Assembly: GCA_003117195.1 (NCBI GenBank) | Contig: BDSI01000033.1 | Location: forward strand, 856,817 to 920,816 | DNA from: Eudorina sp. 2006-703-Eu-15 | Lineage: Eukaryota > Chlorophyta > Chlorophyceae > Chlamydomonadales > Volvocaceae | Direction of reading: 5' to 3' | DNA: 64,000 nt | In this document: positions 51,801 through 63,699 of the stretch, one piece after another | Layout: every line of letters begins with the position of its first letter | Position numbering within the stretch: the stretch's first letter is position 1 | Notes under the pieces: model-generated | Databases searched by the model: none | What the model was told of the DNA's origin: nothing | Seen by the model: only the letters and a program-made list of their open reading frames with translations | Made by a program: the position numbers and the translations under genes

Positions 51801-54800
51801 GGGTGGCCTCGGGGCGCAGGCGGGTGGGTGGTGGAAGCAATGGGTTCTTATTCGGGATCTGCACAGGAGCAGGCGGTGGAGGGCGCGTGACAGAGGAAAT
51901 GTGGAGGTGCAGGTGCGAACGCTGCAGGGAAAGGTTCGCGGTGCGTGCTGTTTTTGTTCGCCTCGCGGGTGCTTGGGCTCGGGGGGGTTTACATCGCCTC
52001 ATTCAGTGCTCCACCTCCACTGGGGTCCCCGCCGGCTTGATGGATAACCCCCTGTCCGCCGATCTTTGCTCTGGCAGCAGCGCAGCTCCAACATGGCTAC
52101 CTACCAATACCCTGTCCCCCCTGTCCGCTCGCCCTCACCACGTCAGGTGTCCATCGGCCTCAGCATCGACAGCCCCGCCTACGCGGGCGGCGATGAGGAT
52201 GTGGCGGGGCGCGGCGGGACCCGGCGCAGGACTCAGAACACCATTGACCAGGGTGGCGGCGGCGGCGACGGCGGCGGCGATGGCGGTGGCGGCGGCGGTG
52301 GCGGCGGCGGTGGCCTCGACGGGGAGGTGGCCCGCTTGGACCTGACGGAGACCTTTGGTCTCAACAAGGGCCGGGGCGGCCGGGGGGGTGTCAGCAGTGA
52401 GGCGGCCGCCCAGCTGCAGCTGCTCGCCAAGCTGATCCGGGAGGTGGGCGGGGGGGGGGGGGCGGGGCGGGGCGGCTGGGCTGGGGGCAGGGCGGGGTTG
52501 GGGGCAGGGCGGGGTACTACCACGGGGATCGGGTCGCGGAGGACTGTGGTGTTGCCGAAGGTCCAGAAGGTTTAGGAGTGAAGGTCCGCCCTCTTCTCTC
52601 CTTTCCAGGAGCGGCGCGGTGCTGTGCTGCGGTCCGCGCCTGTCAAGTGCTAGTAGGGTGTGCCGTCTGGGCAGGCGAAGAAGAAGGGGGGCAGCTGGTC
52701 AATGCGCTTTCGGCTTTCGGCGGGCCGGACGTGGACCACCGCTATCCCGTTGGCCCAGGGCCCCGCCGCCTGCGCTCTACTGCCCGTCAACATCACGTAC
52801 ACGCACACGGACGGGCTCCTCACCAAACTCGCACACACACGCGCGCGCCCGCAGGCACGGAGGCGGCTGCAGGTCGCTCAACAGGAGCTGGTGCAGGCGC
52901 AGAAGGTGGGTCGTGTACCGTAGCGAGCGGCTTGGGGGCGCCTGGGGGTTTGTGTGTCGATGGACGACTGTTGACCGCGAGGATGGGCCGGTGATGCCGG
53001 CGGGGCCGGGGGGGAGCTGGTCTGTGTGGGGCATCACCAGTTGACAGTCGCTGATGGGTCGCCCGAGCCTCCCCTGGGCTGGGTGTGTCTGGGCCTTTTG
53101 TCCCCCGACCCCGAGAGGTGGTAAGAAGGCGCCCGGTGACGGGCGGGTTGGCTCCGACAAGAAACTAGCCTCCCCCAGGTGGTCCGCCAGGCCATCGCGG
53201 TCCCCCTTCGAAGACGCACCCCCGTCCGGCACGGCCATCACAATGATCCTACCCCTCACAACACCGTCACGCCGCGCCGCCACTCGGCGGCCCAAACGAC
53301 GCGATGCTGCGCTCACCGCCCTCCCTTCCATAAAGAGCGTTTTTCTACGAAATGCCCTCGTTCGCCTGTCCTCACGCCGCCGCCGCCGTCATGGTTGTTG
53401 TTGTTGTTGGTGGTGGTGGTGGTGGTGGCTTGGTGATGCCGCGCAGACCAGTGCGGATTCGGAGACCGTGAGCCTGCTCCAGAACAAGGTGGACACGGCC
53501 CGCAACGAGCTGATCGAGGCGCAGGTGGGGCGTCCGGCGGGCGGGGCGAGGGGTGCAGGGGCGGGGGAGGATCGCGATTTTGCGGATCGGTGGACGGTTG
53601 GTGGACATTTGATGTGCCTCCAAAGTGCGCTGACTGCGGTGGCCAGAGGAAATCCGCCGGGACCTCATACTGGTGTGAGACCCCGCTGAGCCCCGCGCGG
53701 AGACGGCAGGGCTCCGGCCACGTCTTGTGTGTATGTGTGGGAGAGACCAGCAGAAGGCATGCCGCTGTCGGCATGCGGTGGTGTCTGAACGGGTGCCTGC
53801 CTGGGTGCGTGGTTGTGCTGCCATCGGGATCGACCTACCCTTCCAGGGGCCTTGCTGCGCTTTGCGCGCCCCCTAACAGCTTGCTCCGAATGCTACAGCC
53901 TTGCCCAACTTCACCCAGTTCACCCAGTTGAGATCTAGAACCTGAAGCTGCCGGAATGCGGGGCCGCGTCGCATTGCGGCATTGGTCCGTCTTGGTGTCG
54001 CGGTGTGTCATGCCGCTGGCGCTACCACCACTGACTGCAGCCCTGCCCCGGCCCGCTCCGAAACCCGAACAGGAGAAGCTGGCCGCCGTGAGGGAGGCGC
54101 TGCCCGCCAATCTGGGCGGATCGAGCGCGTCCCACGACACGTGAGGCGGCATGGAGGCGGGGGGGTGCGGAACCACCTCCGTCGGCTTGTGTCGTTTGGG
54201 TTGGGTAGTGATTGCCTGGGGTCCTCGATTGCATGGCACGACTGTGCTGTAAGGTATGGGCGTGTGGCGCACAGCCAAGAGCCTCAACCGGGCACCTGGC
54301 AGCGTGCAGGCGGCACGGGAAGGCGCACGGGACCCGCCAGCCGAGTCCCGCGAGGCGCATTCGCCCCGGATGGACGCGCTCGTTTGGACGGTTTGACACG
54401 GACCTCCCCGTCTCCATGCCCGCTGCTGCCCGCTGTGATGGCGACGGCGGGTGGGTGCCCTGCAGGGAGGCGAACGTGGGGCATGCGGCCCGTAGGCGGC
54501 TGCTGCAGGAGGACAGCGCCACAGCCGCCGAGTCCGGTGAGAAGCAGTCTGGGGAGCAGCAGCAGCAACAACAACAACAACAACTGCAGCAGCAGAGCTC
54601 CGAGACCACCACGGTCAGCGCCGATGACGTCAATGCGGTAGGTGGGCATGCCGGGGGGTTGACACGGCAGGCAGTCGTGGAGGAGTTTCTGTAAGTTTGG
54701 GGATTGGCAAGAGGCCGAGGGAGAACTGAAGATGGGGATGGCAGGGAGCCGCGGGGTCCGCGCTTGCATCCTGGCCGCTCGGGCTGCGGAGCTGTTTATG

Positions 54801-56796
54801 GCGCTGTCCCCGAAGCATGGATGAGGAAAAGGCGCCGAGCCAGCGACGAAGGGTTTGGCCAAGGCACCGTAAGCGGATGCGGCGAAAGGGGATTGACCGC
54901 CTTGCCGCTGCGGCGGGTCGTTGGACGGCGGGCGGCTGCAAGCCCGGCGGATTCTGGTTTGATTGAAACACGTCACAGTGGGCCCCGCGGTTCATCTTGT
55001 TGCTGATACGGTAACCTGCACGCTGCTGTTTGCCGTCTCGGCTGCCTTGCGCGCAGGGCTTGGGCGAGCTGGAGGTCAAGGCTGAGCAGCGGAGGTGAGC
55101 GGGTTGGGGCCGTTGCGCAGCGAGCACACCCAGCAGCCAGCGGCCACCCCAGTTGGGGCCGTCATGGGGCCACCGAGCAGCACCGCATGTCGCCGCACTG
55201 CGTATGGTTTCTGCCCTAATGTTCATCCCGCGACGCGGGCGAGGGGCGCAGCCCCGGTCGCACCGCACCGCATAGCAGTAGAACGCTCCATCGCTTGCCG
55301 CTCGGCGGGGTGCGCGATTTGAGGGTTGAACTAAGGTACCAGGACGCGGCGCCATGCACGTGCGGGCGTGCTTGAGCCCATGCACAACTGGATGTGGATC
55401 TGGAGGACTTCCGCATGTGCCGCATTGCCCGTTGAGACGGCGTCCACCTGCCACTCCCCCGCCCCTACGCGTACCCCGCATGCAACGCGTTCCTCTCAGG
55501 CGCTTGGCCAGCAAGATCACACTGCCGACGGTGGACGCGTTCGGGAACCAGCTGGACCCCGACTACAAACGCATATGTGAGCGGGAGGGAGGCGGCAGGG
55601 CGGCCCCAGGGGAGGGAAACGGGGGAAGAGGGGTATCCTTGTGTGCAGTCCGGCGACGGCGCGAGACGCAACATGGGACACCCTCGGAGCCGCCTATCGT
55701 CGGCTTTTGTTCCACAAGGCCCCGATATCGCCGTTTTCGTACTCAGCCCATCCCTCGCCCGGCGACCTGATAGAAACCCACCATCCCACCGAGTCCCCAT
55801 TCGCACCCGCAAGCTGAACCTGTCTCCGCATCCGCATCCGCGTCCGCGCCAACGCATCCCCCCTGCTGGTCCGCAGCCCGCTCCAGCGCCGGGATGGAGT
55901 TCGTGCGCTGCGCCACCCGGGCGCAGGAGCGGTCCTCGTCGCGGCGAGAACAGTCGCTGGCGGCGCTGTCGACCGCGGACGGGCGGCACGTCTCGTTCAG
56001 CAAGGCGGCCCGTAAGCGGATACCCCAGGAGGTGCTGGACCTCATACGGTGAGCGACCACGCATGAGGGGGGCGGCGGGGCTGGTCTGGTCTGGCCTGGT
56101 CTGGCAGGTCAGGGGAGGGGAGGCAGGGCAGGAAGTCTGCTCCTGGTTCGGAGCACTTTGAGAGGCGGGATGCAGCGACGATGTGGAGTGCAGAGCAGAG
56201 CGGGTGTGTCGCCGGGTTGGCGAGGGGGATCGCCCTGCCCCGACCAGTGGCGTCCCGTATACCTCTGACCTGTCGTGCTGTGCAGCTGGAGCTGCACCGC
56301 GCCTGTCGGGTGGAATGACGGGCACGGCCGTCCCCCTGCTGTCCCACGGCTACGCTTCTTTCACCTACCTGATCGGCTTTTAGGTTGACTATGGGAGCTA
56401 GGGCTCCTTGGTATTTGTATATCAATAGCCCCCAGCGGTCCGACACTTCACCAGCTACGTGGCCGAACTGGCGTTGGGCAGGTTGTTTCGTTTCGGTATC
56501 TGCGCTTTCAGTCAGGTTTTGCCAAGGCCTACATAGTGGACGTCGTCGCATCGCTGGGGATCCTGGTACAGTTCATTCGCCACCAGACCTTTGCTCTAGC
56601 AGCAGCGCAATATGAATATGTCTAACAATTTCCTATATTCTCCTTCCTGCCCGCCCGCTCGCCTGCCTGCCTGCCTGTCGTCAGCTCCTACAACATGATG
56701 GACACGCCGCTGCATCAGCTGGGTCTGCAGCTGCTGGACAGCCGCATCGCGGAGCAGAAGGCCGCACAGCTGTACAGAGCGCTGCCCCAAGATGAC
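48803..56796 (+). CDS. TPST: Plant-type tyrosylprotein sulfotransferase (3' end unresolved)
   Basis: Golgi enzyme moving sulfate from PAPS to tyrosines of secreted proteins. Exons: 48803-49348, 49762-49798, 50429-50577, 50925-50981, 51377-51550, 52147-52443, 52855-52905, 53447-53524, 54073-54140, 54466-54637, 55057-55094, 55500-55576, 55877-56048, 56685-56796; all phases agree; 676 residues so far. A signal peptide (MVPVLLLALCLAFAGRAQS) is followed by the PAPS 5'-phosphosulfate loop LHVPRTAGRTF (~59-69) and the 3'-phosphate motif RDPVDRFLSAYEF (~126-138). EDVWPWSYLVPFF, HNGATFQVLGITNYS and RKRIPQEVLDLIRSYN match Arabidopsis-type TPST in order, not the animal enzyme. Insertions of Gly, Gln and acidic residues separate these blocks. 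Arabidopsis TPST ends with one membrane helix and a basic tail; here a candidate last exon at about 58086-58385 (VFWLFIRGAFHWFCWLCLHV, then basic) joins in frame. Exon 2 is supported by phase only. Confidence 0.88.
50827..50877 (+). repeat. (TACTG)n pentanucleotide repeat
   Basis: About ten TACTG units with minor interruptions in a sulfotransferase intron. Confidence 0.92.
52065..52084 (+). repeat. Dispersed intronic repeat, family C, copy 1
   Basis: TTTGCTCTGGCAGCAGCGCA in a sulfotransferase intron, 60 bases before an acceptor. Related sequences lie at 56590-56638 and, inverted, at 61220-61274. Confidence 0.7.
53076..53108 (+). repeat. Dispersed intronic repeat, family A, copy 4
   Basis: GGGCTGGGTGTGTCTGGGCC then TTTTGTCCCCC, in a sulfotransferase intron, sense orientation. 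Confidence 0.75.
53397..53431 (+). repeat. (TTG)n(GTG)n trinucleotide tract
   Basis: TTG then GTG triplets fill the region just upstream of the acceptor at 53446 in place of a polypyrimidine tract. Confidence 0.9.
56590..56638 (+). repeat. Dispersed intronic repeat, family C, copy 2
   Basis: TTTGCTCTAGCAGCAGCGCA, then ATATGAATATGTCTAACAAT and TTCCTATATTC, in the last resolved sulfotransferase intron. It matches the inverted copy at 61220-61274 through both blocks. Confidence 0.75.
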
Positions 56797-56802
56797 GTGA
56801 GG

Positions 56803-56816
56803 GTCGGGGCGAGGGC

Positions 56817-56848
<32 letters not shown>

Positions 56849-56899
56849 GGGCGGGGGCGAGGGCGAGGGCGAGGGCGAGGGCGAGGGCGAGGGCGGCCT
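56803..56899 (+). repeat. (GAGGGC)n hexanucleotide repeat after a splice donor
   Basis: Fifteen or so GAGGGC units start within ten bases of the donor at 56797. If the intron is retained the frame stays open and reads Ala-Arg dipeptides to a stop at 56998-57000. Confidence 0.93.
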
Positions 56900-56996
56900 G
56901 GCGGGCCAGGAGGGGGTTGCAGGGCGGGGTCGGCTCCGTCCGGTGTTGCACTCCGTTTGCGATGCGTCGCAGAATACCGTATTCCGGAGCCCTTAA

Positions 56997-57037
56997 CTGA
57001 CTGACTGACTGACTGGCTGACTGACTGACTGACTGAC
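56997..57037 (+). repeat. (CTGA)n tetranucleotide repeat
   Basis: About ten CTGA units with one CTGG interruption. Confidence 0.93.
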
Positions 57038-60000
57038 CACCCGCGGACATCTGCGGCAGTCTGCCTCCGGTATGCCCCGCATTCCGTGACGGCCTTCAAA
57101 CGAGAGCCTTTCCAGTCGTGCGGGGCACCGGGCCTGTGCTGGTGCCCTGTTCAGCAGTGCAGTCCCTTCGCTTTTGCGCCCGCCCGCCCGTGATCAACCT
57201 CCTAAGCGAAAACCGCGTGTGGCTTGTTGTCCCTCCTTGCTCGCCTCGTGAGCCCAGCGGGCGCATCGGAGGCCAAAGCCGGACGTGGGGTCGGGCGCGT
57301 CGGGAGGGTCGGCCAAGACAGACGAGCTCTGGTGGGTTGTTCGCCGGAGGTGTCTGCGCCGGCCCGTTCCATGACGGGTGACCTCGGCGCCCCTGTATTG
57401 CATGTTGGATTTCTGTGTCTGCATGTGAAGCGATACGAGGCGCGTCCGCATGGAGGATTGCGGGCTGCGATCCGGATGCACCCATGGTTCGCCGCCTCAG
57501 GGCGCAAGGGTGCTTGCTTCCCAGCCATGCGTGCCCGACAAGAGCACAAATGGCCATTTTCTGTGGTAGGCTGTTGGTAGGCCGCGTCGTGGTCGCTCTT
57601 CACTGCTCGTCGCCCCTTGCGCAGCGACCCGCTCGTTGTCACATGACGTGACGTGTCCCGCACGTTGCCTCGGCCGCGCACCCCTTGTGTTGACCTATGC
57701 ACCGGCCCTCCATCCAATTCACAGATGCGGAGGTGGCCGTTTGAGAGGCCTGTGCCGGAGGAGCTCCATCCGGCTGCAGCTGTCGGCAAGACGGGGACTG
57801 GGCCCCGTGGGGCCATTGCGGGGGTGCGACTGTGGGGCTGTGGGCGACACTGAGGCTCCCCACAGCTGCGCCGCGCTGCGCTGTTCCACCGGGCCCTCCC
57901 TGGACCCGGGGAGCTAGGACCCACAGCTCATCGCAAGGGATGCCACATGCGTGTTAGAGTGGCCGCATAGCTGTTAGGGTCGCCGACTGGTTGCGAGTAG
58001 ACACGTCCATGTCATGTGGGGTGAGCGGCCAGCCGTCAGGGAAATGCAGTGAGGGATGGGGACCGGAAAGGGTCATTGGCAGCAGTTAAGTGTCTTTTGG
58101 CTTTTCATCCGAGGGGCTTTCCACTGGTTTTGCTGGTTGTGTCTGCATGTGAAGACCTGCGTGAAGAGGTTCCATAAGCACGAGCGTGAGCGGGGTGGGG
58201 TGGGGTGCACATGCCGTCGAGTTGGAGGTCAGTGCGTACCCAAGTGTGTGCAGCGCACGTGTTGCACACCATGGCGCAACAGCCACCTAGAGGCCCCCCC
58301 CAGACGTTGCATGACGTACGGGTTGGTTTTGACAACTGTAGGAGTGCGGGTGCCGCCGTGGCGGTGCCGAAGTACTGATGCCTGACAAACGGACAGCCAT
58401 GACACAAGAGCAGTTGCAACAAGAAATTACGCAGTTGCTGGCTTGCTTCTCGGGTGGGGCGGTATGTAGGGGACACACAACGTTGCATCTTGTGGTGGGC
58501 GGTTCCGATCTCAGCGGGCGACGTGAGGTCCTCTGGAAGCAACACGAAGCCCCCTCCGTGAACAAACGACCTGGGCCATCCAAGGCCCGTAGCCGGTCAT
58601 TGCCGCGCCCCCACAACCGTACAGGACCCTATGGGGCGTGTGCCCGTGTACTTACTGTCCGTGTGCCAACACAAGCGCAGCGCCGACGTGGGCCGGCGCC
58701 CATCCTCCCCGAAGTGCTCATGAGCTGTGAGGTACGGGTCTGCACCTGTGCGTTCCGATGGCGACCAACCCGTGACGTCGCCGGGGTGATCCCGACCCCG
58801 GGACCTCCCCTCTGCCCTGAACACCCGGCCTAGTTGCTTGCCGCCTGGGAGGTGCGCCAATGCGCTCCTGCATGCACAGGCATCATCCCTACCACCAAGG
58901 ACCAGCGCTCGGCCCACAGGTGAGGGCGATCAGAGGTACAAAGCAGGAAAGTCCACCGAGCCATCCATTACATAGCTGACGAGAGGGGCGTGGGTAGTAC
59001 CGTAGTAACGATTACCGTGGGGCTACAGAGCCTACTGAGAGGTGGGGCTACAGAGCCTCCAACTGAGAGGGTAGTGCCCAGCCGGTCACACGGGCCATCG
59101 AAGCACTAACCCAGTGGGTGCTCTAGGTCCCAAGCCCTGATGCCTCAACACCACACATCGCCCATGCCGCACGCTGGAATGCCACAGGTCCGCACCTCAG
59201 TGCACCGCAGCTGCCTCTCCAGTGCGGTGCGAGCCAGGCACCCTACAGCCACACTGCCCTGGTCGACGCCCGCCCTGAAGTCCCTTTCCCCGCCCGAAGC
59301 TTCTTTCGTTGCAACGAAGCACCCCAGCGAGAAAGTACCATCAGGCCAAGAGCAACACGTGGCAGGAAGCACCCTGCTAGCCAACGTCACCATCCGTCAA
59401 AATTGGCAGGGAGGATGACCCTGCTTGGCCTCGCCTTTATTCGTACACCGGGGGCGCACCGCGCCCTGGGGCCTGCCGGCCCTCGTGATGCCCGGGAGGC
59501 CGTCCTGCGCGCCTGCCACCGAGGCCGTGACACCGCGCGTTCACCGCTCCACAGCACACCTTCATTGCATGGCCCCGCCTGCTCGCCCGTCCCGAGGCAC
59601 GACCCCGCACGTGTGTACGTGCGCTGAAAGCAATCCGCTCGCCGTCGAGAAACAGAAGACGTTTCTTGGGTGACTACATACACATACACATGGGAAGAGT
59701 ACATAGTATCAGCGATGACACAAGCTCAGCCATGACGAGATCACGCCGCACACCATCATGCAAGGCATGGGAAAGATCCTCCATGGCTTTTGAGATCGCC
59801 GGCAACGACCGAAGCATAATAGGAACCCACCGCAACCATCCTCCACCGCCCGTTGCGCGCCGTTGTCAATTGCATCAGGGGGCCCTGGCCCTTCCGAACC
59901 AGGCCGGCCGCGGTCCAGGTGTCAAGTGTCCTGTGCTCGTGGAATGGCCGGACACTTCACAGAGCGCGCACACCAGCACTCCCCCCATGAGAGCCACGTG

Positions 60001-60183
60001 GTGGCGACGTGGTGCCACTGGAGCTGGGCCGCCCGCTGCCACCGCACCCAAGGGGGCAGTGCCGCCTGAGCTGCCTCCCTTCCCCTTTCCCTACCCTGCG
60101 CAACCCCGAACCACGTTGTGTGCTGCAGGTTCCTTCCCCGCTCCTCCTCTTGCTGCCTGTCTCGGTTGCAGTGCGGCCCGGCC
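57038..60183. other. Convergent intergenic region (sulfotransferase and beta-ureidopropionase 3' ends)
   Basis: About 3 kb. It probably holds the last sulfotransferase exon(s): candidates are 57725-57853 and, better, about 58086-58385 with a membrane-helix-like sequence. TGTGTCTGCATGTGAAG occurs twice (near 57416 and 58140). A direct repeat of GGGGCTACAGAGCCT sits at 59021 and 59045. No separate gene was supported. Confidence 0.5.
58968..58972 (-). terminator. Possible TGTAA poly(A) signal of beta-ureidopropionase
   Basis: TTACA on the + strand, i.e. TGTAA on the minus strand, about 1.2 kb after the stop codon. This is the nearest such word I noticed, but the distance is long. Confidence 0.3.
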
Positions 60184-63100
60184 TCACAACGCGGGGTCCC
60201 GGATGACCTGCGGCTTGAAGTCCGGCTGCACGAATCGGTTGAAGAACTCCGCATACATCTCGTACCTGGCGGTCATTTGGAAGCCCCACTTGTCCTTGGT
60301 CTGAGGGCGGGCGCGGAGGCACGCGGACGGGAAGGCGTGAGGGGGCGCGGGCAGCGGCCCCGGGACGGTGCGATGTCAGCCGGGGCGGAGGGGCCAAACC
60401 TGACCCACGCGTATTCCTCACCGATCTCATCCTGTCTGCCGCACTGCCCCCCATGCGAGGTCTCGCCAGCAGCCCCACCTGACGACAGAGGTTGAGGTCG
60501 ATATCCGCCACCATGAGGCCGTCCTTGTGGCGGGCCAGGGAGGGGCTGCGGCTGCCGTCGGGGGCAGCCACATAGCTGCTGCCGTAGAAGTGCCCGAAGT
60601 CCTGCGAGGGGTCGGGTGTTGGCGGGGTTAAGACATGTCGAGTCGTCGACACACGGCAGCGGCCCCCGCGTTAATCAGCGAGTCCACCACACGCGGCAGC
60701 GAGCCCAGAGCCAAAAAGCTTGACCTAGCTCGCAGATGGGAGGACGAGCACACACCCTCGCGGGTTTATCATTAAACACCCTCGCGCCGCACTGCCCACA
60801 ACCTGACCAAACCCCCATCCCGGAGCCATTGTCCAGCCGATTTCCCCTGCCCGCGAATGCCCCTTCTCGCCGCAGCGCCGGCCCAGCCAGCCCGCCCTCC
60901 CTTCTGTGCCGCCATCGCTTCAACCCCATCCCCATTCCCAGGCCCGCCCCGCCCTGTGCCATCCCACCCCGCCCGATCCCCGGCCGGTCTCTCACCTTGT
61001 GCGCCGGCCTGCCATCCCCCGACGTGAACTCGCGCGGGAACACCTCGGTGCCCACTCGGTTGATGGCCGCCACGAAGTAGCTGTTGGCGATGGCGGCGTT
61101 GCGCGCCTCCACCGGCCACAGCGGCTCGGACAGGTCGCCCACTGTGGCCGCCGGGTTGAACACCAGCTCCGCACCGTTCATGCCGAAGGCCTGGGGCACG
61201 GCACGGGTTGAGAGGCGGGGAGGGTATAGGAAACTGATAAGACATATTCAAACTGCGCTGCTGCCAGAGCACAAGTCCGGCAGGGAGGGAAACGGAGGGC
61301 GGTGCGCAGTGTGTGTCGCCAGCAAGAGGACCCGCCCGAAAAGCCAACCCGGAGCGAAGAATACATACCACAATCACCAGCAGAAAATCTCGTGACAGAG
61401 GGTCAAGCAGGACAGCCGCGCCACCATCAGCTCGACATGTCGACTCAAGAGGCCGCACCGTGTGTTTAATGAGAAGCCCACCCGCACCGTGTGTGTTTGT
61501 GTGTGTCCCCGGTCCGGAGCGGTGGCGTGGGTGTACGAAGCGTTAAGTGGGCGCGGAGGGCTAGCAAGTTATTGTGGGCGTGAAAGGATCAAGAGGGAGA
61601 CGACGTGTGGTGAAAGCGTGGGAAGGTTGTGGGTGTTGTTAACACGCCAGCCCTTGCTGCTGCCCCGACTGCTGCCGCGCGCTGCTGCCCCACCTGCCAG
61701 TTCATGGGGTGGTGCCGGCCGTAACAGATGTTGACCGCGATACGCCCGAACGCCGTCTCGAACACGGGGTGGCCGGTGTTGCCCTCCATGTAGTAGGTCG
61801 ACTCGTTGAAGTCGCCCACACGAGGAATGTGGTTCTGGAGCGGAGCGGGGAGCGGGGAGGATCAGCAGGCCCGGGCGCGGCAGGCGGGCGGACGCGACGG
61901 GGGAAGACGCTGAGCTCATGGACTTTCCCGCCTTCACGATTTGGTTGTTGGTAAAAGACATCGCGACGTCGTCGGACGCCCCGGGCGCACCCTGGTGATC
62001 TCTCTGAGGCTCCCAATTACCCCACCTCCTAGGGTTCCTTCGCACAGTGGTGGCCACCCTGGCACCTGTACCGTCCGCATCCACACCGCCAACAATCACA
62101 GCGGCCGTCGTCTACCCCTCCCTCACCCTCGCCGCCAACGCCTCACGCAGAGATCTCGAGCGAAGCAGGCACACGCACACACAACACCTTGGCGGTTCAG
62201 TTCTCGTGATAACCTACCCCCGCACGCACACACAGTCATATACACACGCACTTTGCGGTGCTTGCCGATGATGTTGCCATTGTGGCCGATCACCACCGCG
62301 GTGTTCCAGACCGTCTCGTTGTGCGCCGAGTCGCGCTCCAGGATGGGACAGATCACCACCATACCCCACCTGCGTGCGTGTTGGGGGCGGGGTGCGTTGG
62401 CGTTGGAGACGGGTGCCCTCCGAACCCCGAGCTCGACGCCAGCAGCCCTGGCCGAAGTCAACTTCGGGCGGGGAGGACGTGACAGCACTCCAGCGCATCG
62501 GTGGCCGCGATGGGAGGGAGGCGCCGTCACAAAACCCTGACCTTCCCGAGTGTTGCCCCGGACGGCATCTGACGCTGTCGATTTTGGGGGCGAGCCGCCA
62601 GGCGCCTGGTCGTGCCGGGATCAGAGAAACCTGGCCTTGCGGCATCGGCGGGCTGGACTGCGAAGGCGGCCAGTAGCGGGTCCCCAGATTTCGTAGCCTC
62701 CGCAACCTCCGCCGAATGAACACGGCGCGACGGGGAGCGGGTCCTTCGCATGCCGCCAGGCGCAACGTACATCAGGGCGGGGCCCGGCATCCGAACAGCC
62801 CGGGGCCCCGCTGCGAGGCTCCAGGGGAGCGCGCACCGCCGCGTCCCTCCCACCCCAGCAACCGGTCCCGCTGCCGCCCCACTTCACCTCCTGGCTGCCG
62901 CCTGGCAGAACGCCACCGCCTCGCCGCTCTCCGCCGACTCCGCAAACTCGCACCACTGCTTCTCCCGGGTGCAGAACGCGAAGGGCATGTGCCTGCGACA
63001 GGTGGGCGCAAACCTGGCGTCAGGATCGGGATGAAGAGGGGCGAGGGTGCCATCGGCCGAAACTGTGATGGCCAAGCAAGGGGTTGCAGTCGTGGATGCC

Positions 63101-63699
63101 GCTCCCATCGTGCGGGCTGCTTAGCAGCGCGCTTGCGAGACCTTCCGCAGCGACCCGTTCTGACGCACCAGGCCTCCTGCAAGCAGACCACCTTGACGCC
63201 CGCTTGCCCGGCAGTCTCCAGCATCTGACCAACTCGTTCACGTATGGCCTGCAGCATGTGGGACCCATTCCATTCTCAGGCACTCCTCCCACAATGCGAA
63301 CATGCGACTTCTTGCGATCGACGCACCCGGGCTTGGTCCGTGAAGGGAGCGTCCGTTGGCAACACGATTTTGTTCTGAATCAGTCCGATCCGAACAATTC
63401 GTTGCGGACGCATCTGCTCCGGCGCAGCCCGGAAGACTGCGGTGCGAAGGTCAAAGTCCAGCGCTTTCGCTCGCTCAGAAAGCAAGGGATCCAACGACAT
63501 CCCCGTGACGAGCTCCCCCACGTTCAATCCATAGATCACACGGCGTGCTTGCTGAAGCTTTTCAGGAGGAATGTATTCCTACAGGACCATGCACCGGGTG
63601 CGATTAGGGTTTCATAAGGTTTCGTCATCTTGCGTTCCGCAATCGTACCTCCAGCATCTCCTCTAGGGTTGAGAAGCCTGCAAGGCTACCGTCAGACAT
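60184..63699 (-). CDS. Beta-ureidopropionase (beta-alanine synthase)
   Basis: Third enzyme of reductive pyrimidine catabolism: hydrolyses N-carbamoyl-beta-alanine to beta-alanine, CO2 and ammonia. Nitrilase superfamily. Exons in transcript order: 63699-63649, 63578-63327, 63248-63169, 62992-62888, 62369-62252, 61834-61694, 61190-60996, 60601-60479, 60300-60184; 393 residues, close to the human enzyme (384). It begins [17 protein letters not shown] followed by [16 protein letters not shown], as in UPB1. The catalytic triad is visible: Glu126 in CLQEAW, Lys202 in GKHRKNHIPR, Cys239 in [10 protein letters not shown]. Other signature blocks: [42 protein letters not shown] and [18 protein letters not shown]. 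The C-terminus ([12 protein letters not shown]) is family-like, with no PTS or ER-retention signal seen. This is the best supported gene in the window. Confidence 0.96.
61220..61274 (-). repeat. Dispersed intronic repeat, family C, copy 3 (inverted)
   Basis: Reverse complement reads TTGTGCTCTGGCAGCAGCGC, then TTTGAATATGTCTTATCAGT and TTCCTATACCC. It lies in a beta-ureidopropionase intron, in sense orientation for that gene. Confidence 0.75.
61404..61500 (+). repeat. Dispersed intronic repeat, family B, copy 2
   Basis: AAGCAGGACAGCCGCGCCACCA at the left, TGTGTTTAATGAGAAGCCCA further right, then a GT-rich tail; about 30 bases more than copy 1 between the blocks. It is antisense within a beta-ureidopropionase intron. 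Confidence 0.78.
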
